Shown: in pieces, positions 10,422-21,159 of the stretch | How the letters are laid out: each line of letters starts with the position of its first letter | How positions within the stretch are numbered: position 1 is the first letter of the stretch | Assembly: GCA_016647705.1 (NCBI GenBank) | Contig: CM028329.1 | Location: 55,259,231 to 55,323,230, forward strand | DNA length: 64,000 nt | Direction: 5' to 3' | From: Eucommia ulmoides | Lineage: Eukaryota > Streptophyta > Magnoliopsida > Garryales > Eucommiaceae | Notes under the pieces: generated by a model | The model's database searches: none | What the model was told of the DNA's origin: nothing | The model's input: the letters and a program-made list of their open reading frames with translations, nothing else | Program-made: the position numbers and the translations under genes

Positions 10422-11357
10422 CGCTACGTTTGGTACGCTGGAATGGAATGAGTGTGGTATTGGAATGGAATGACCATTGCCATTCCTATGTTTGGTGATA
10501 AACGGGATTAAACATGGTATTGGAATGGGTATTACCATTCCTACGTTTGGTTACAAAATACATTAAACATAATATTAGAATGACCGATAAAAATATAAAT
10601 ATGAGAACAAAATTTGGGAATAAAAACAAAAACAGAAATCTGGGAACAAAAGCAGAAATCTGTGAACAAAAACAAAAACAGAAACATGGAACGAAAACAA
10701 AAAAAATAGGAACAAAATCTAGGAACAAAAACAAAAACAGAAATCTGGGAACAAAAACAGAAACCGGGAATAAAAACGAAAAGATGAGAACAAAAACAGA
10801 AATCTAGGAACAAAAATAGAAATCTGGAAACAAAAATAAAAACTAAAATCTAGGAACATATTTCTGTTTTTGTTTCCAGATTTCTGTTTTTGTTTTGTTC
10901 CTAGATTTTTGTTTTTGTTCTCATATTTCTGTTTTTCTTCTCGATTTCTGTTTTTGTTTTTGTTTTGTTCCCAGATTTCTGTTTTTGTTTTTATTCTTAG
11001 ATTTTGTTCCCATTTTTTTTGTTTTCGTTCCATGTTTTCTGGGAACAAAAATATAAAAGTAATACCACCATATTTTTATTTTTGTTTCCAGAATTTTATT
11101 TCCTATTGTGAAAAATACGAAAATACAAGTATAGATCATTCTTCTTACCTAATACTTCATTTTATTTGGAATTAGGCAATCCCGGGATTACCTAATACCT
11201 CATTTCACTTGGAATTGACTAATCTCAAGAATTGTGGGATTAGTCATTACTTAGGAATGGGAATAAAAATCAATCCCACCAACCAAACATAGGAATGGAA
11301 TGACCATTCCATTGGTCATTCCAATCCCATACTGAATCCCGCGTACCAAACGCCACC
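10422..11357. mobile_element. Foldback Harbinger/Tourist-like MITE
   Basis: Flanked by TTA at 10419-10421 and 11358-11360. Terminal inverted repeats read inward as CGCTACGTTTGGTACGCTGG and GGTGGCGTTTGGTACGCGGG. Subterminal GGAATGGAATGA and its inverse follow. The middle is a large imperfect palindrome: AACAAAAACAGAAATCTGG units on the left face their reverse complements on the right, with the axis near 10860. No transposase. It lies within a repeat block of the LARD-like element (compare 10320-10420 with 11358-11425), so the empty site can be inferred. Confidence 0.75.
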
Positions 11358-11360
11358 TTA

Positions 11361-12228
11361 AGGGGTAAAAGTACAAATATAATTATTATCTTAGAGGCTT
11401 TAATGCGTTTAGCCCTTAGGTTAACTTTTGCCGCAACTTGTTTGCCTTTCTTTGCAGCCATAGTATCCTCCCCATTTCAATTGTAGTGTAGCCACCACTT
11501 ATCATAGATCACAAAGACCTTTTCAAGACATTCAAGCTCCGATCCAACAAACACATCATCCGGTGACCATTACGGTATTCTTCTCAAGTGGGTTTTGCGG
11601 TATCGGAGTGACCAGCCCGGTGCGCCGACATTTACTGTCGAACAGTCTGAATTCGCCGGTGAGTCGAAGCAGATGATTCATTGGATACAGTGGCAGATAT
11701 CATCCTAACCTTAAAAACAGCCGATAGAGTCAAATGACTGTGATGACAGAGAGCGCTGGCTGTGATTGCTGGCGCCGATGTCTCTTTCCGGGAGGTCTCG
11801 GCGAGGCGACGTCGATGTCTGTCTTCGGGAGTTCTCTGCAAAGGCCATCTTCAATGTCGTTGCAGTTCACGGAACGACACAGGGCCCAAGTGTATCCCAG
11901 GTCGGAGTTAGGTGTTTGGTTAAGTCTTGTTTGAACTGTGAGTTATAGCCAGTTCCCGCTGCCTACGTCACTATTTTCGGTCGTCCGTCATCGTTTTTGG
12001 AGATGGCCAGCGGCTTGCAAATCTGGCGGCAACTTACCACGGATTTGGGCAGAGAAGAGTTGCAACAGCAGAACGGTTGTAGATCTGGCTGGTGAAGGCC
12101 ACAGTAGCCCCTGATTTGAACGGAGGAGGGCCAGATACGGCTTAGCGGTTGCAGATCCGGCGTCTCTGGTGATGGTGATAACAGAGATTTCAAGACTTTT
12201 TGCTCGACTTCCCACAGACGGCGCGAAA
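11361..12228 (-). other. Interior of the LARD-like element near its primer site, no recognised domain
   Basis: On the minus strand a short frame starts MAAKKGKQVAAKVNLRAK near 11461, but I cannot tie it to a gag family. The rest shows overlapping short frames on both strands without conserved motifs. I read it as a non-coding leader with a possible vestige of gag. Confidence 0.4.
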
Positions 12229-12754
12229 TGATATTGCCAAAAAAGTCCTGGCACGTATAACAGTTTCGCACGTGGCAAAAATCTCCATATGTATCTTCAA
12301 CCTGATAACCTGCAAAACTGATTAGTTGTAAGAGGACATAGGTGTGGTGTTGGCCAAAGAACCTCCGACGTGAGAATAAGTCAGTCTTCTTTAGGATATT
12401 AGGCAAAAGATTGCATTGTAAAAAATAATGCGATACATTCTTTTTATAGACTTAGTAGATCACAACCACTAGGTATAGGTGACCTACTCTTTGATGACTT
12501 GATCTTCTCCCCATTATGTTGCTATTCAATGGGAAATAACAATCTTTTTGGCTCCCCATTATATGGTTATTTAGTAGGAAGTTACACCTTTTCGACTCCT
12601 CCATTAAAAGTGGGAATCACATTCTTTGACTTTTCACTTGATAAATCTGTACATAGATCACCGGTTTGGACCAATATCCATTACCCGACTCCTTTTGAGC
12701 ATTAGGCTTATTGTGCTGGATTTTTTCTGAGAAGCAGGAATTTCTCCCGCATCA
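12229..12754 (-). repeat. 5' LTR of the LARD-like element
   Basis: Partner of 8844-9373. The primer site adjoins its left edge on the minus strand and the ATAAT target duplication adjoins its right edge. Confidence 0.85.
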
Positions 12755-12984
12755 ATAATTAACCATATTAAAAGTTTTGTTTTTTAAATAATCCTTCGTA
12801 AAAAGTATTTAGAGTTTAATTCTTCGTAAATAATGTTTACTCCTTGATGATTTATTAATGGTTAGGAACGAAAAAAAGATGTCCTCGCGTAAATGGTGAA
12901 AGTCACATTGGAAATGTTGGTGGAAGTCACATAGGTGTAGGAAATGAGGATCTTCTTGATTACGTCGTCATAGAGGGATGAGCC

Positions 12985-13204
12985 TTTGACCATAGAGGTG
13001 GGATTTGCCTTACTGAAGATCAGGGGTTGTACCTGGGAATACCCCTGGTGCACTCCCGTTTTAGCAACAAACAATTTATTTATATTTTGGAAACTTAACA
13101 AAAGATTGACATCTTAAAATGCGAAAAAAAATTCTATTGCGGGAAGAGCTACCTTAATAAAATCAATATCATTCGTTATCCACATTTATTTGTCCCAAAC
13201 TAAG
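12985..13204 (+). pseudogene. L1-type LINE fragment 1: end of reverse transcriptase
   Basis: Plus-strand frames give a segment around LYLGIPLVHSRFSNKQFIYI and then GRATLIKSISFVIHIYL. These match the post-catalytic part of plant L1 reverse transcriptases (the family's YLGVPLLHGR and GRxTLIKSVLSSIPxYY blocks). The LINE is cut at about 13201 by an hAT-like element and resumes at 14236. Its 5' side is truncated or unrecognisable. Confidence 0.75.
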
Positions 13205-14235
13205 GGCACTGTTTGATAAACACTTAATTTTTAAGTACTGAAAATTTAAGTATTGAATTTTAAGTGTTGAAATTTTAAGTGTTGAAAATATCAGAAGTTT
13301 ATTTGATAAAATTAAAATTTTAAATGCTAAAAAATTAAGTGCTGAATTTTTTTTTGTTTGTTTGATAAGAACAAAATTTGAATGCTGAAAATTATTTAAT
13401 TTATATAATTATAACTATCATTAAATCAAAATAATTTTATTTTGTGTTACATTTTATGCTTTTTGGTTGTTTTTTTTTTCCCCTAGTTTTTATTGTTTTG
13501 GTTTTAGTTTATGATTTTGTGTTTTTTTTATTATTTTTTTGTTTGTGATTTTTTTTTTCTGTATTATTTTATATTTCTTATGTTTTTCTTTATTTATTTT
13601 TGGGTTCTATTTTTATTTTATTTGATTGTTTCATTTTTTATTGTTGACATTTTTTATTTTTTTTTTCCTTTTCTTACTTTTCACCTTTTAAATGTTTCCT
13701 TTTGATTAATTTTTTACTTTATATTTTTTATTATTATTTTTCTATTTTTCTTCTTTTGAGTCAAAATAGAAAAATAAATATTTAAAAATAATGAAAAATA
13801 AGCAAAGTCAAAGAAAAAGTGAAAACATCAAACTAAACATGAAAATTTTAAAATTTAATAGAAAAAAAATAAAAACTAAAGAAACTTAAAAGACAAAAAA
13901 AAAAAAAAAGTTAAAAAAATAATATTTTATAATATTGATCTATAAATTCATAAAAAAATAACAACATTAGTTCAATTGATTAAAAAATTCAACAACAATT
14001 TTGACATTATTATTAATAAATAAAAGGAGATCTTAAATTTAAGATCTTCATTAAAATTCCCTACAAAATTAAGTGAAAGGTGTTTTACTTAATGTTTTAC
14101 TTACATTTTGACTTAATTTTTATGTTAACTTAATTAATTAAGTGACTCTAATTGCATTTGTCGAACAAATTTAATTAATTAAATGCTTAATATAATAAGT
14201 TTTATGTACTTAATTTGATTATCGAACAACCCCTA
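13201..14235. mobile_element. hAT-like non-autonomous DNA element inside the LINE
   Basis: The left end reads AAGGGCACTGTTTGATAAAC and the inverted right end TAGGGGTTGTTCGATAATCA, both followed by inward ACTTAA/TTAAGTAC repeats. The ends and the AT-rich core resemble plant hAT MITEs. I could not establish a clean 8-bp target duplication, so the boundaries may be off by a few bases. The T-rich middle gives only low-complexity frames. Confidence 0.55.
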
Positions 14236-14336
14236 GATAAACAATGAAGCTCTATTATCGAAATTAGGCTGTGAAGTTGCTACTAATGCTAAATTTTTTT
14301 GGGTTGAAGTAATAAGAAAAAAGAATATAACTTAGA
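14236..14336 (+). pseudogene. L1-type LINE fragment 2: start of the zf-RVT region
   Basis: The plus frame NEALLSKLGCEVATN followed by FFWVEVIRKKNI matches the conserved NxALLxKLGW...TNxxxLWVxVIRxKY block between reverse transcriptase and zinc-binding domain in plant LINEs. It is cut at TTAGA by the solo LTR at 14337. Confidence 0.75.
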
Positions 14337-14754
14337 TGTAAGACCCTAATTTTTGCATACGTATAATTTTAGCTGCATTCTAGAACATTTAGAAAATAAT
14401 GGGGTAGATTGTGTCATTTATTATTTAATTTAAAAATTTAGGGGTCAATTAATAATTTTAAAAATATTAATTTTGATTTGGGTTTAAATAATAATTTAAA
14501 GATAATGTAGGGGGGAGATTTATGTAATTTAAGAAAACTAAAATAATAATAATAAATAAATAGGTAAATGACGTGAGTGTGCCACCATCTCTACACCTAT
14601 ATATATATACATCTATACATGCCCATCTCATGGCCATTTAAAAAGAAGAAAAAAAAACAGGAATCGAGAGAGTGGGTTGGCAGTGTGCAGTCGGTGTTGT
14701 GGGTGTGCTCAGTCGGCAGTGTGTAGTCGGTGGAGTGGGGTGTGTCATCTAGTT

Positions 14755-15400
14755 TGGCAGTGTGTGTGTGTATGTGTGTGTGTGTGTGATCGTCGCCGGC
14801 ATCAGGTGAGTGTGTGCGTGTGTGATGGTTGCAGTCGTCGACGGGGGTGTGAGAATCATCCGGTAGTGTGTGTGTGTCGTCGACGATGATCGTGTGCTCT
14901 GAGTGTGTCCGTCGTTCAGCCGTCATTGTCTATGCATGTGTTCATCGTATATATGTGTGTGTGTATTTGATTCGACTATGGGTGTGTGCTCCGATCGTTG
15001 ACAGTGTGTGTGTGTGTGTGTTGTTGATCAGTCGATGGTGATCGTGCGTAGGTGTATGGCGTCGCCGCTCGCTCTGGTAATGTGTGGGTCGTTGATCGCC
15101 GGCGGTGTGGGTGCATTCGTCTGGCGAATTGCATGTGTGTATGGAGTCGTCGGTGGAGTACGTGTCGTCGGCCGATGAGTGTGTGGGCTTTGTTGACAGT
15201 GTCTGTATTTCGTTTGTGTGTGTGTGTGTGTGTGCTCGTCACCGGCAGTATGTGTGTGTGTGTGTGTGTGATCATCACCGGCGGGGTATGTGTGTATGCG
15301 CGTGTGTGTTGGTGACGGAAACTAGCAGGCTGGCGTGTGTATGTGTTCAGGCGAGTGGGTTTGTGTGTGTGTCGTCACTGCTGTGTATGTATGTGATCGG
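14755..15400. repeat. GT-rich low-complexity tract in the solo LTR
   Basis: Several (GT)n runs separated by CGTCG/GCCGGC-containing spacers. It produces Cys/Val-rich or Thr/His-rich spurious frames on the two strands. A comparable GT-rich tract sits at the same relative place in the LTRs at 42599 and 50088. Confidence 0.75.
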
Positions 15401-16029
15401 TGTAGGTTGGCCGGCAGTGAGTGAGAATTTGAGAGAAAGAGCGTCGTCGGCAGTGGGTGAAGAGAGAGGGCGTTCGCCGCAGCGGTGAAATCCAGCGAGC
15501 AGAATAGAGAAAAAAAAAAAAAACCAAAATTCAAAAATCAACTTTTCGGCCGGTAGGCGATTCGGAGCAGGTAACGATTTTGTTGATTATTATTTTCTTC
15601 AAAGTAATTTATTAATATTAATTTTCACAAATGGGACGATAAGTTTTGCAACAGTTAATTTTGATAATTTTGTACAGTGAATATTAACATAGTAAAATAG
15701 GACAAATAATAATTTTTCATAATTAAATTTGGGAAATAAAAAATTATGTAATTTAGGGTCATGCATTGCATATTAGGGTTATTTTAAATAAAATATTAAT
15801 TTACACCCCATCACTATTAGGTTTGCAGGCGCCAGTGTCCCGGTAGTTTCGGACGTCGATATTTTTGCAGTGCGGAAATCAAGGTGAGTGTACTGTCTTC
15901 TATGTAAATTTATAAATTATATTTTTGTATAAATTGTGAGGAAAAAAAGTGTTTATTAAAATTGAACAATTTTATGACTTATGTGGATCAAGTAAATTTT
16001 AAATGTGGAAAGTGATTTTTGTCCGACTA

Positions 16030-16410
16030 TGCTATAGTTGATCTCGTCAGGAGGGCATGTCCTGCGGGATGGTATTGACCTGTTAGGAGGGTACGTCGTG
16101 CAGGTGGTTGGCTATGTTGTGATATATTATGACCTATAAAGAGTGCCAGTCTTACAGGTGGTTGATTATATTATGATCTGTCTGGAGAATTAGTCCTGCA
16201 AGTGGTTGTTGATATTATGATCTGTCAGGAAGATTAGTCCACAGGTTGTTGATTATATTATGACCTGTCAGGGGATTAGTTTTGCAGGTGGTTGTTGATA
16301 TTATGACATGTCAGGAAGCTTAGTCCTACAAGTGGTTGTTGATATTATGATCTGTCAGAAGGATTAGACCTGTAGGTGGTTGATTGACCCGTCAGGAGTG
16401 CAAATCCTAC
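16030..16410 (+). repeat. Tandem repeat of about 45 bp in the solo LTR
   Basis: About eight units of the form GACCTGTCAGGAGGnnTAGTCCTGCAGGTGGTTG plus TTGATATTATGA-like spacer (written here as a loose pattern). One or two such units are seen at the matching place in the LTRs at 18920 and 25799, so the array expanded in this copy. Confidence 0.75.
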
Positions 16411-17101
16411 GAGTGGTACCCCTACCATTGGGGATAATAAATTGCCCTGACACTGATAGTCACGTTAGATGACACAGTTGTACAGGTTACGGTACCATTG
16501 TAACTCCCGATCGTGAGGTAAAAACAATCATATGGCTAGTAGGAGAGGATGTGTGCGTATTTTATTATACGATGAATTGTCTGGATTGATTGACTTATAT
16601 ATATATATATATTATTTTAAATGGGTTTACGTAAATATATTATTTTATGGAATTGGTTCCAGCCTAGTATGCGGTTATATGCTATATATTTTTTTGAAAC
16701 TTGGTGTTTGACAATTGTGCTTGATCCATACAAAATATTTTTATATTATGAAGACAGTACACCAATAAAAATATTTAGTTTCAGGTGCCGCAACTAGCAG
16801 TGGGTCTACTACTGCCACTAGGTAGAGTCCGGAGGTAGTGTTAATTTAGGAGTGGGCTGGTCAGAGGCGAACTGTGGAAGGTTTTGTGATTTTTGTTGTA
16901 TATATTTGGGACGGGTGTGTTCCCATATTTTTGGCAAATGAGTAAATAGATATTATTTTTGGGAAAAAATATTGATAGCGGTACGCGTGCGTCTAAATAT
17001 GTATATATATGTATGTATGTATTTGGTTGGTTGGTCAGGAAGTGTCGAGTCGACGTCACTCCCGGCCTTAGGCAATGGGGGCCCAGGGTAGGGGTGTGAC
17101 A

Positions 17102-17545
17102 TTAGACCCTAGCCCAAACTCTTGGGAAAACTAAACATAGAAGATTTAACATTTGGAGAGGAATAAGGAAATCTAGAAACATTCTCAGTAAGGGACTGAA
17201 ATGGACCATTGGTAATGGCACTTCTATCTGCCTTTGGAAGGATTGATAATGTGGGAAAGGATCCCTTGGTAATTCAATGATGTAGGAAAATCTTAAGTCA
17301 AAAGTCATTAATATTACAAACAATTATGGTAGTTGGTTCTTGTTTCCAATTATCTATCTTATGTCAGATGACTAAGTGAAGATTATCCTTGATTCTAATC
17401 CATTGCATCCGTCCAAGGAAGATAAAATAACTTGGTACCTGAAAGTTTCAGGTAAATTCTCTTCAGCCTCTGCCAATGTTATCTCTTGTAGCCTCGATAC
17501 TGACAATAGAATTTCAAAATGGGAATGGATGTGGAAACTCAAAGC
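17102..17545 (+). pseudogene. L1-type LINE fragment 3: zf-RVT region
   Basis: Plus-strand frames include LKWTIGNGTSICLWK and DKITWYLKVSGKFSSASA, then WEWMWKLK. These match the plant LINE blocks WxIGNGxSIxxWxD, DxLxWxxxxxGxFSVKSAY and WxxIWKLKxPxKIKxF. The frame is interrupted several times. It is cut within CTCAAAGC by the solo LTR at 17546. Confidence 0.8.
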
Positions 17546-18802
17546 TGATCACTTCCGATTTCTTAACAATTTTATCCCCTAGATATATATAATTCTAGGT
17601 TTCTGAGTGATATATACTTAGAATAAGTTCATGTTTTATATTCACATAGATTTAAAGTGTTCTAACAAAATTAAAGATTAAAGTCATGGTTAACGGGCAC
17701 TAAAATGAAGACCAATGTGCATTCTTTTCGCCATAACTAAATCTACAATTTGAATTTGATGACAGAACGAGTTTTATATGAACGTGTACTTCTGAAGCTT
17801 TCCAACGAGTAGTTATATAGAACCATTGGAATTCTCATGAGAAAGATACATGAATTTGAAGTTAACAGTACTCATGTGTCGAACGTCGCACGCGCTACCA
17901 GAGGTGTCGCGTACACGACGAAGCCCTGAAAGTGTTTACTTTTGGAAACTTTGAGGATGATTTTTTGCAATAAAAAGGGGGTGAAAATCTAAGTTAGGGA
18001 GCCATTCTAAATTCCATCCTTAAAGGCATGATGGCTAGGGTTCCCAAGAGAAAAGCTAAGATGGCAATTTTGAGAACTACATCCACGAAAACATTGATCT
18101 ACGCGATGGGCTAATCTCTTTCAATCAAGTTAGGATTGTAGTAAAGCATTTTTGGTTTATAAAATTTTATATTTTCTATTTAATTTTGGATCTGTGTAAA
18201 CAATTGTTTGACGATGTATCTTGTTTTTAATTTGGTTTTAATGTGATTGAATTTATTTTCAAAGGTTCTTATAGAAATTTTGGTTTTGAATTTGATTGTT
18301 GGTAGAATGTTAAATCTAGTACCTGTGGTTTAGATCTAACGGATACAAAATAGTATTATTGGGGGATTGATTATTCGATTGGATAATTTATGCCTAAATT
18401 TTAATTCACCTTAGATTAGAATAACATAGGAATTAAATACTGATGATAAATCATGTTATAATCAATCTGATTTTTTTTGAGTAGTTCTAACTTGTAGTTG
18501 AAGACGATCATTTTGCACAGATTCGAGTTAGAAAGAGAATGTAAAAACAACATAATTATTAAAATACATAATCCATAATTCCTAACCTAGTTTTTCATAT
18601 TCATTGTTTAAATTTAATATTTTATTTTCTTGCAAATGAAAAAAAAAAAAAAACTTGAAATTCAATTTCTTCTTTGTTGAAGAAAGAAAAATAATTAAGA
18701 ATTGATAATTACAAGTTGATCTCTGCGATTCGATTCCTTAATTTGACACTATATCACATCAGCATTGCAATACCAAATACAAATATTATTTTTTAGCGAT
18801 TA
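17546..18802 (+). mobile_element. Solo LTR of a second, unassigned LTR family
   Basis: AAAGC stands on both sides (17541-17545 and 18803-18807), and the LINE frame reads through cleanly if the 1257 bp between are removed. The unit begins TGATCACTTCCG and ends TTTTTTAGCGATTA. The related copy ending at 3665 ends in CA, so the terminal dinucleotide here has probably mutated. No coding domains, so the lineage is not assigned. Confidence 0.65.
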
Positions 18803-18807
18803 AAAGC

Positions 18808-18919
18808 TTCACAAAACATTAAATTCTTTACCTAGACCTTTTCCATCGAAAATTGTTGACAAATGAGATGAAAACGAATTGGTTCGATGATGCCACATCT
18901 TTATGCAAAAGATGCTCAG
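18808..18919 (+). pseudogene. L1-type LINE fragment 4: zf-RVT region
   Basis: The plus frame KLLTNEMKTNWFDDATSLCK followed by RCS matches the LPTxxxLxxR...SLCxxC zinc-binding block of plant LINEs. It continues fragment 3 and is cut at CTCAG by the Gypsy element at 18920. Confidence 0.75.
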
Positions 18920-19392
18920 TGTAAAGCCTAATTTTGCGCATGCATATTTTTAGTTACATTTTAGAACATTTAGAAAATAATAGGGTTTATTGTGCTATTT
19001 GAATTTTATGTTAAAAAGAAAAAATCTAGAGGTTATTATGGTATTTAAAAGTTTGACTTTAAAAAAAAATTAGGGGTAAATATGTTAATTTTAATTTTTA
19101 AAAGTTTAGGGATTATTAAGTTATTTAAAATATAATTTTAAAAATTTTGGGATATAATTAATTTTTTTTTATTTCAAGAGGGATAATTAGTGTAAATAAA
19201 TAAATTAATTAAAAAATAGTAACTAAAAATTACACTGTTGAAATTGATACGCTTCTTAAAGAAGGAAACCATTTCAACCACATAAATATATGTGGGTTAT
19301 AAAAAAAATTAAGACATGTGTCAAGACAAAAATAATAAATAAATAAATAAATAAAGGGGAGAGGCGGTCGGTTGTTTCTATATATATGTTTT

Positions 19393-19446
<54 letters not shown>

Positions 19447-20955
19447 TTCGGAAAATATAGTGGGTATATTTATACATAGATATAGCTAAATTGTGAAGAA
19501 TACAATTCAAAATAAAAATTGTAAATTTTATTAAAATGACAATTTTTAGTATTTCGTTGAAATAATACTAATAATTTAATACTAATAATTTTATTAACAG
19601 TTGATTAATATTTTTCTGTAGATTAAATTAGTAACAAGAATGTTTTTTGTAATCGTTATTATAATATTTTGTACGGTTAATATTGACTTAGGAAATTAGG
19701 TGTTTAATAATTTCATATAATAAAAAATATTTGGGAATGAGAAATATTACTTTTCAGGGTCACTCATGGCATATTAGATTTATTTAAATAATTTTTTACT
19801 TTAGGTCTTGTTGTTATTAGGTTCACAAACAATGCCAACCACGTTAGTATTTCAACGATAATATTTTTAGTAGCGCAAATATCAAGGTGAGTGTACTGTC
19901 TTCTATGTAAATTATTAAATTATATTTTTCGTACTAAATTGTGAAAAAGAAAATATTTATTAAAAAATAACGATTTTATAACGTTACGTGGATCAAATAA
20001 ATTTTTAAGAATGGAAAGTAATTTTATTTATTATCTGATTATGCCATAGTGTGATCCCAATAGGACGGCATGTCCTATGGGATGTTGTTGGTCATGACAA
20101 GAGGGCTTGTCTTGTAGGACATTTGCATTGTGACCTGACAAGAGGGCAAATCCTGCAGATGGTTGTTGTTGTTATTGTTGTTGTGATTATTGTTGTTGAC
20201 TATTAATATGATGGAGTCGAATATGGTATTTATTGTCATTATGGTGGAGTTAAATATAGAATTGACAATATAATATGGTGGAGTTGAATATGTTGATGAT
20301 ATGGTAGTTTATACCACGTGTTGGCTCTTACTATTGAAGATATTAAATGGCTCTGACACCGATGGTACACTTAGATTGCATAGTGGTACAGATTACGGTA
20401 CCGTCATAACTCCCGATCGTGAGGTGAAACGATCCTATGGCTAGTAGAAAAATATGTGTGCGATATTTTATTATATATCAAAATAATCAAATTGGTTATT
20501 TTAAATATATTTATTTTATTGTGATAATAGCTGTAGAGTTTTATTTTGACTCAGTGTGCACTTTATATTATGTTTTAAAAAGTTGTATTTGATATTTATG
20601 CTTGATTCATAAATTATTTTTATATTATGAAGACAGTACACCGATAAAATATTTTGTCTCAAGTACCTCAGTTAGAGACGGATTCACTACTGGCATTAGG
20701 TAGAGTTAGAAAGTAGTGTCATTTTTGGAGGATTGGTAGGACAGGTGTAAATCATGAAAGGTTCAATTTTTGTAGTTTTGTTATGAATATTTGGGACACG
20801 TGTATTTCTGAGTTTTGAGATTGGTAAATATATTTTTGGAAGAAAAAAAATATTTACATCAGTACATATTTATATATGTGATGTTGTTCGTCAGATAACG
20901 TCAAGTCGACGTCACGCTTAGCCTTGGGTGATGGGGGCCTAGGGTGGGTGTGACA
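18920..20955 (+). repeat. 5' LTR of the decayed Del/Tekay element
   Basis: Starts TGTAAAGCCTAATTTTG and ends GGGTGTGACA next to the primer site. Holds a (GT)n(GA)n tract at about 19395-19441. Confidence 0.88.
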
Positions 20956-21159
20956 GTTTTTGGTATCAGAACTTAGGTTATATGTTATGTAGACGTGTCA
21001 GATTATCTAGTCAGTAGTGGATCGTAAGATAGGGTGTCGATAGGTTGTTTCAGCACATGAGTAGTAGTTATTTTATTTGATTAAATAGTATATTTGCATT
21101 ATGCACTGCTTGTTGCATTGTTGGCCTTTATATTTATTAAATCTAATTTCAAATCTTGA

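Larger units (their letters stand above)
8844..12754 (-). mobile_element. LARD-like Gypsy-related LTR element without pol, minus strand
   Basis: Direct repeats of about 530 bp (8844-9373 and 12229-12754) bound the element, flanked by identical ATAAT target duplications at 8839-8843 and 12755-12759. The primer site GCGCCGTCTGTGGG lies on the minus strand just inside the right LTR (12211-12224). A purine tract AAGGGGGTAAA lies on the minus strand just inside the left LTR, so transcription runs leftward. The 2.85 kb interior has no reverse transcriptase or integrase. It holds a tandem array (9600-9985) and a MITE insertion (10422-11357). It is a non-autonomous derivative that would depend on a relative's enzymes. 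Confidence 0.85.
14337..17101 (+). mobile_element. Solo LTR of a Del/Tekay-type Gypsy element
   Basis: Begins TGTAAGACCCTAATTTTT and ends GGGTAGGGGTGTGACA, with identical TTAGA target duplications at 14332-14336 and 17102-17106. The 2765-bp unit shares its start, its GTAACTCCCGATCGTGAGG block, its GAAGACAGTACACC block and its end with the LTRs at 18920, 25799, 42599 and 50088. No interior remains, as expected after LTR-LTR recombination. Orientation is inferred from those relatives. Confidence 0.88.

Noticed and set aside
10486-11139. Several overlapping Phe/Cys or Lys/Asn/Thr-rich open frames
   Set aside because: All are translations of the mirrored minisatellite inside the MITE at 10422-11357.
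12862-13101. Minus-strand open frame of 79 residues
   Set aside because: The plus strand of the same stretch matches LINE reverse transcriptase, so the minus frame is a shadow.
14597-15541. Open frames rich in Val/Cys or His/Thr on both strands
   Set aside because: Translations of (GT)n-rich sequence inside a solo LTR. The same applies to frames at 43323-43881 and 50823-51405.
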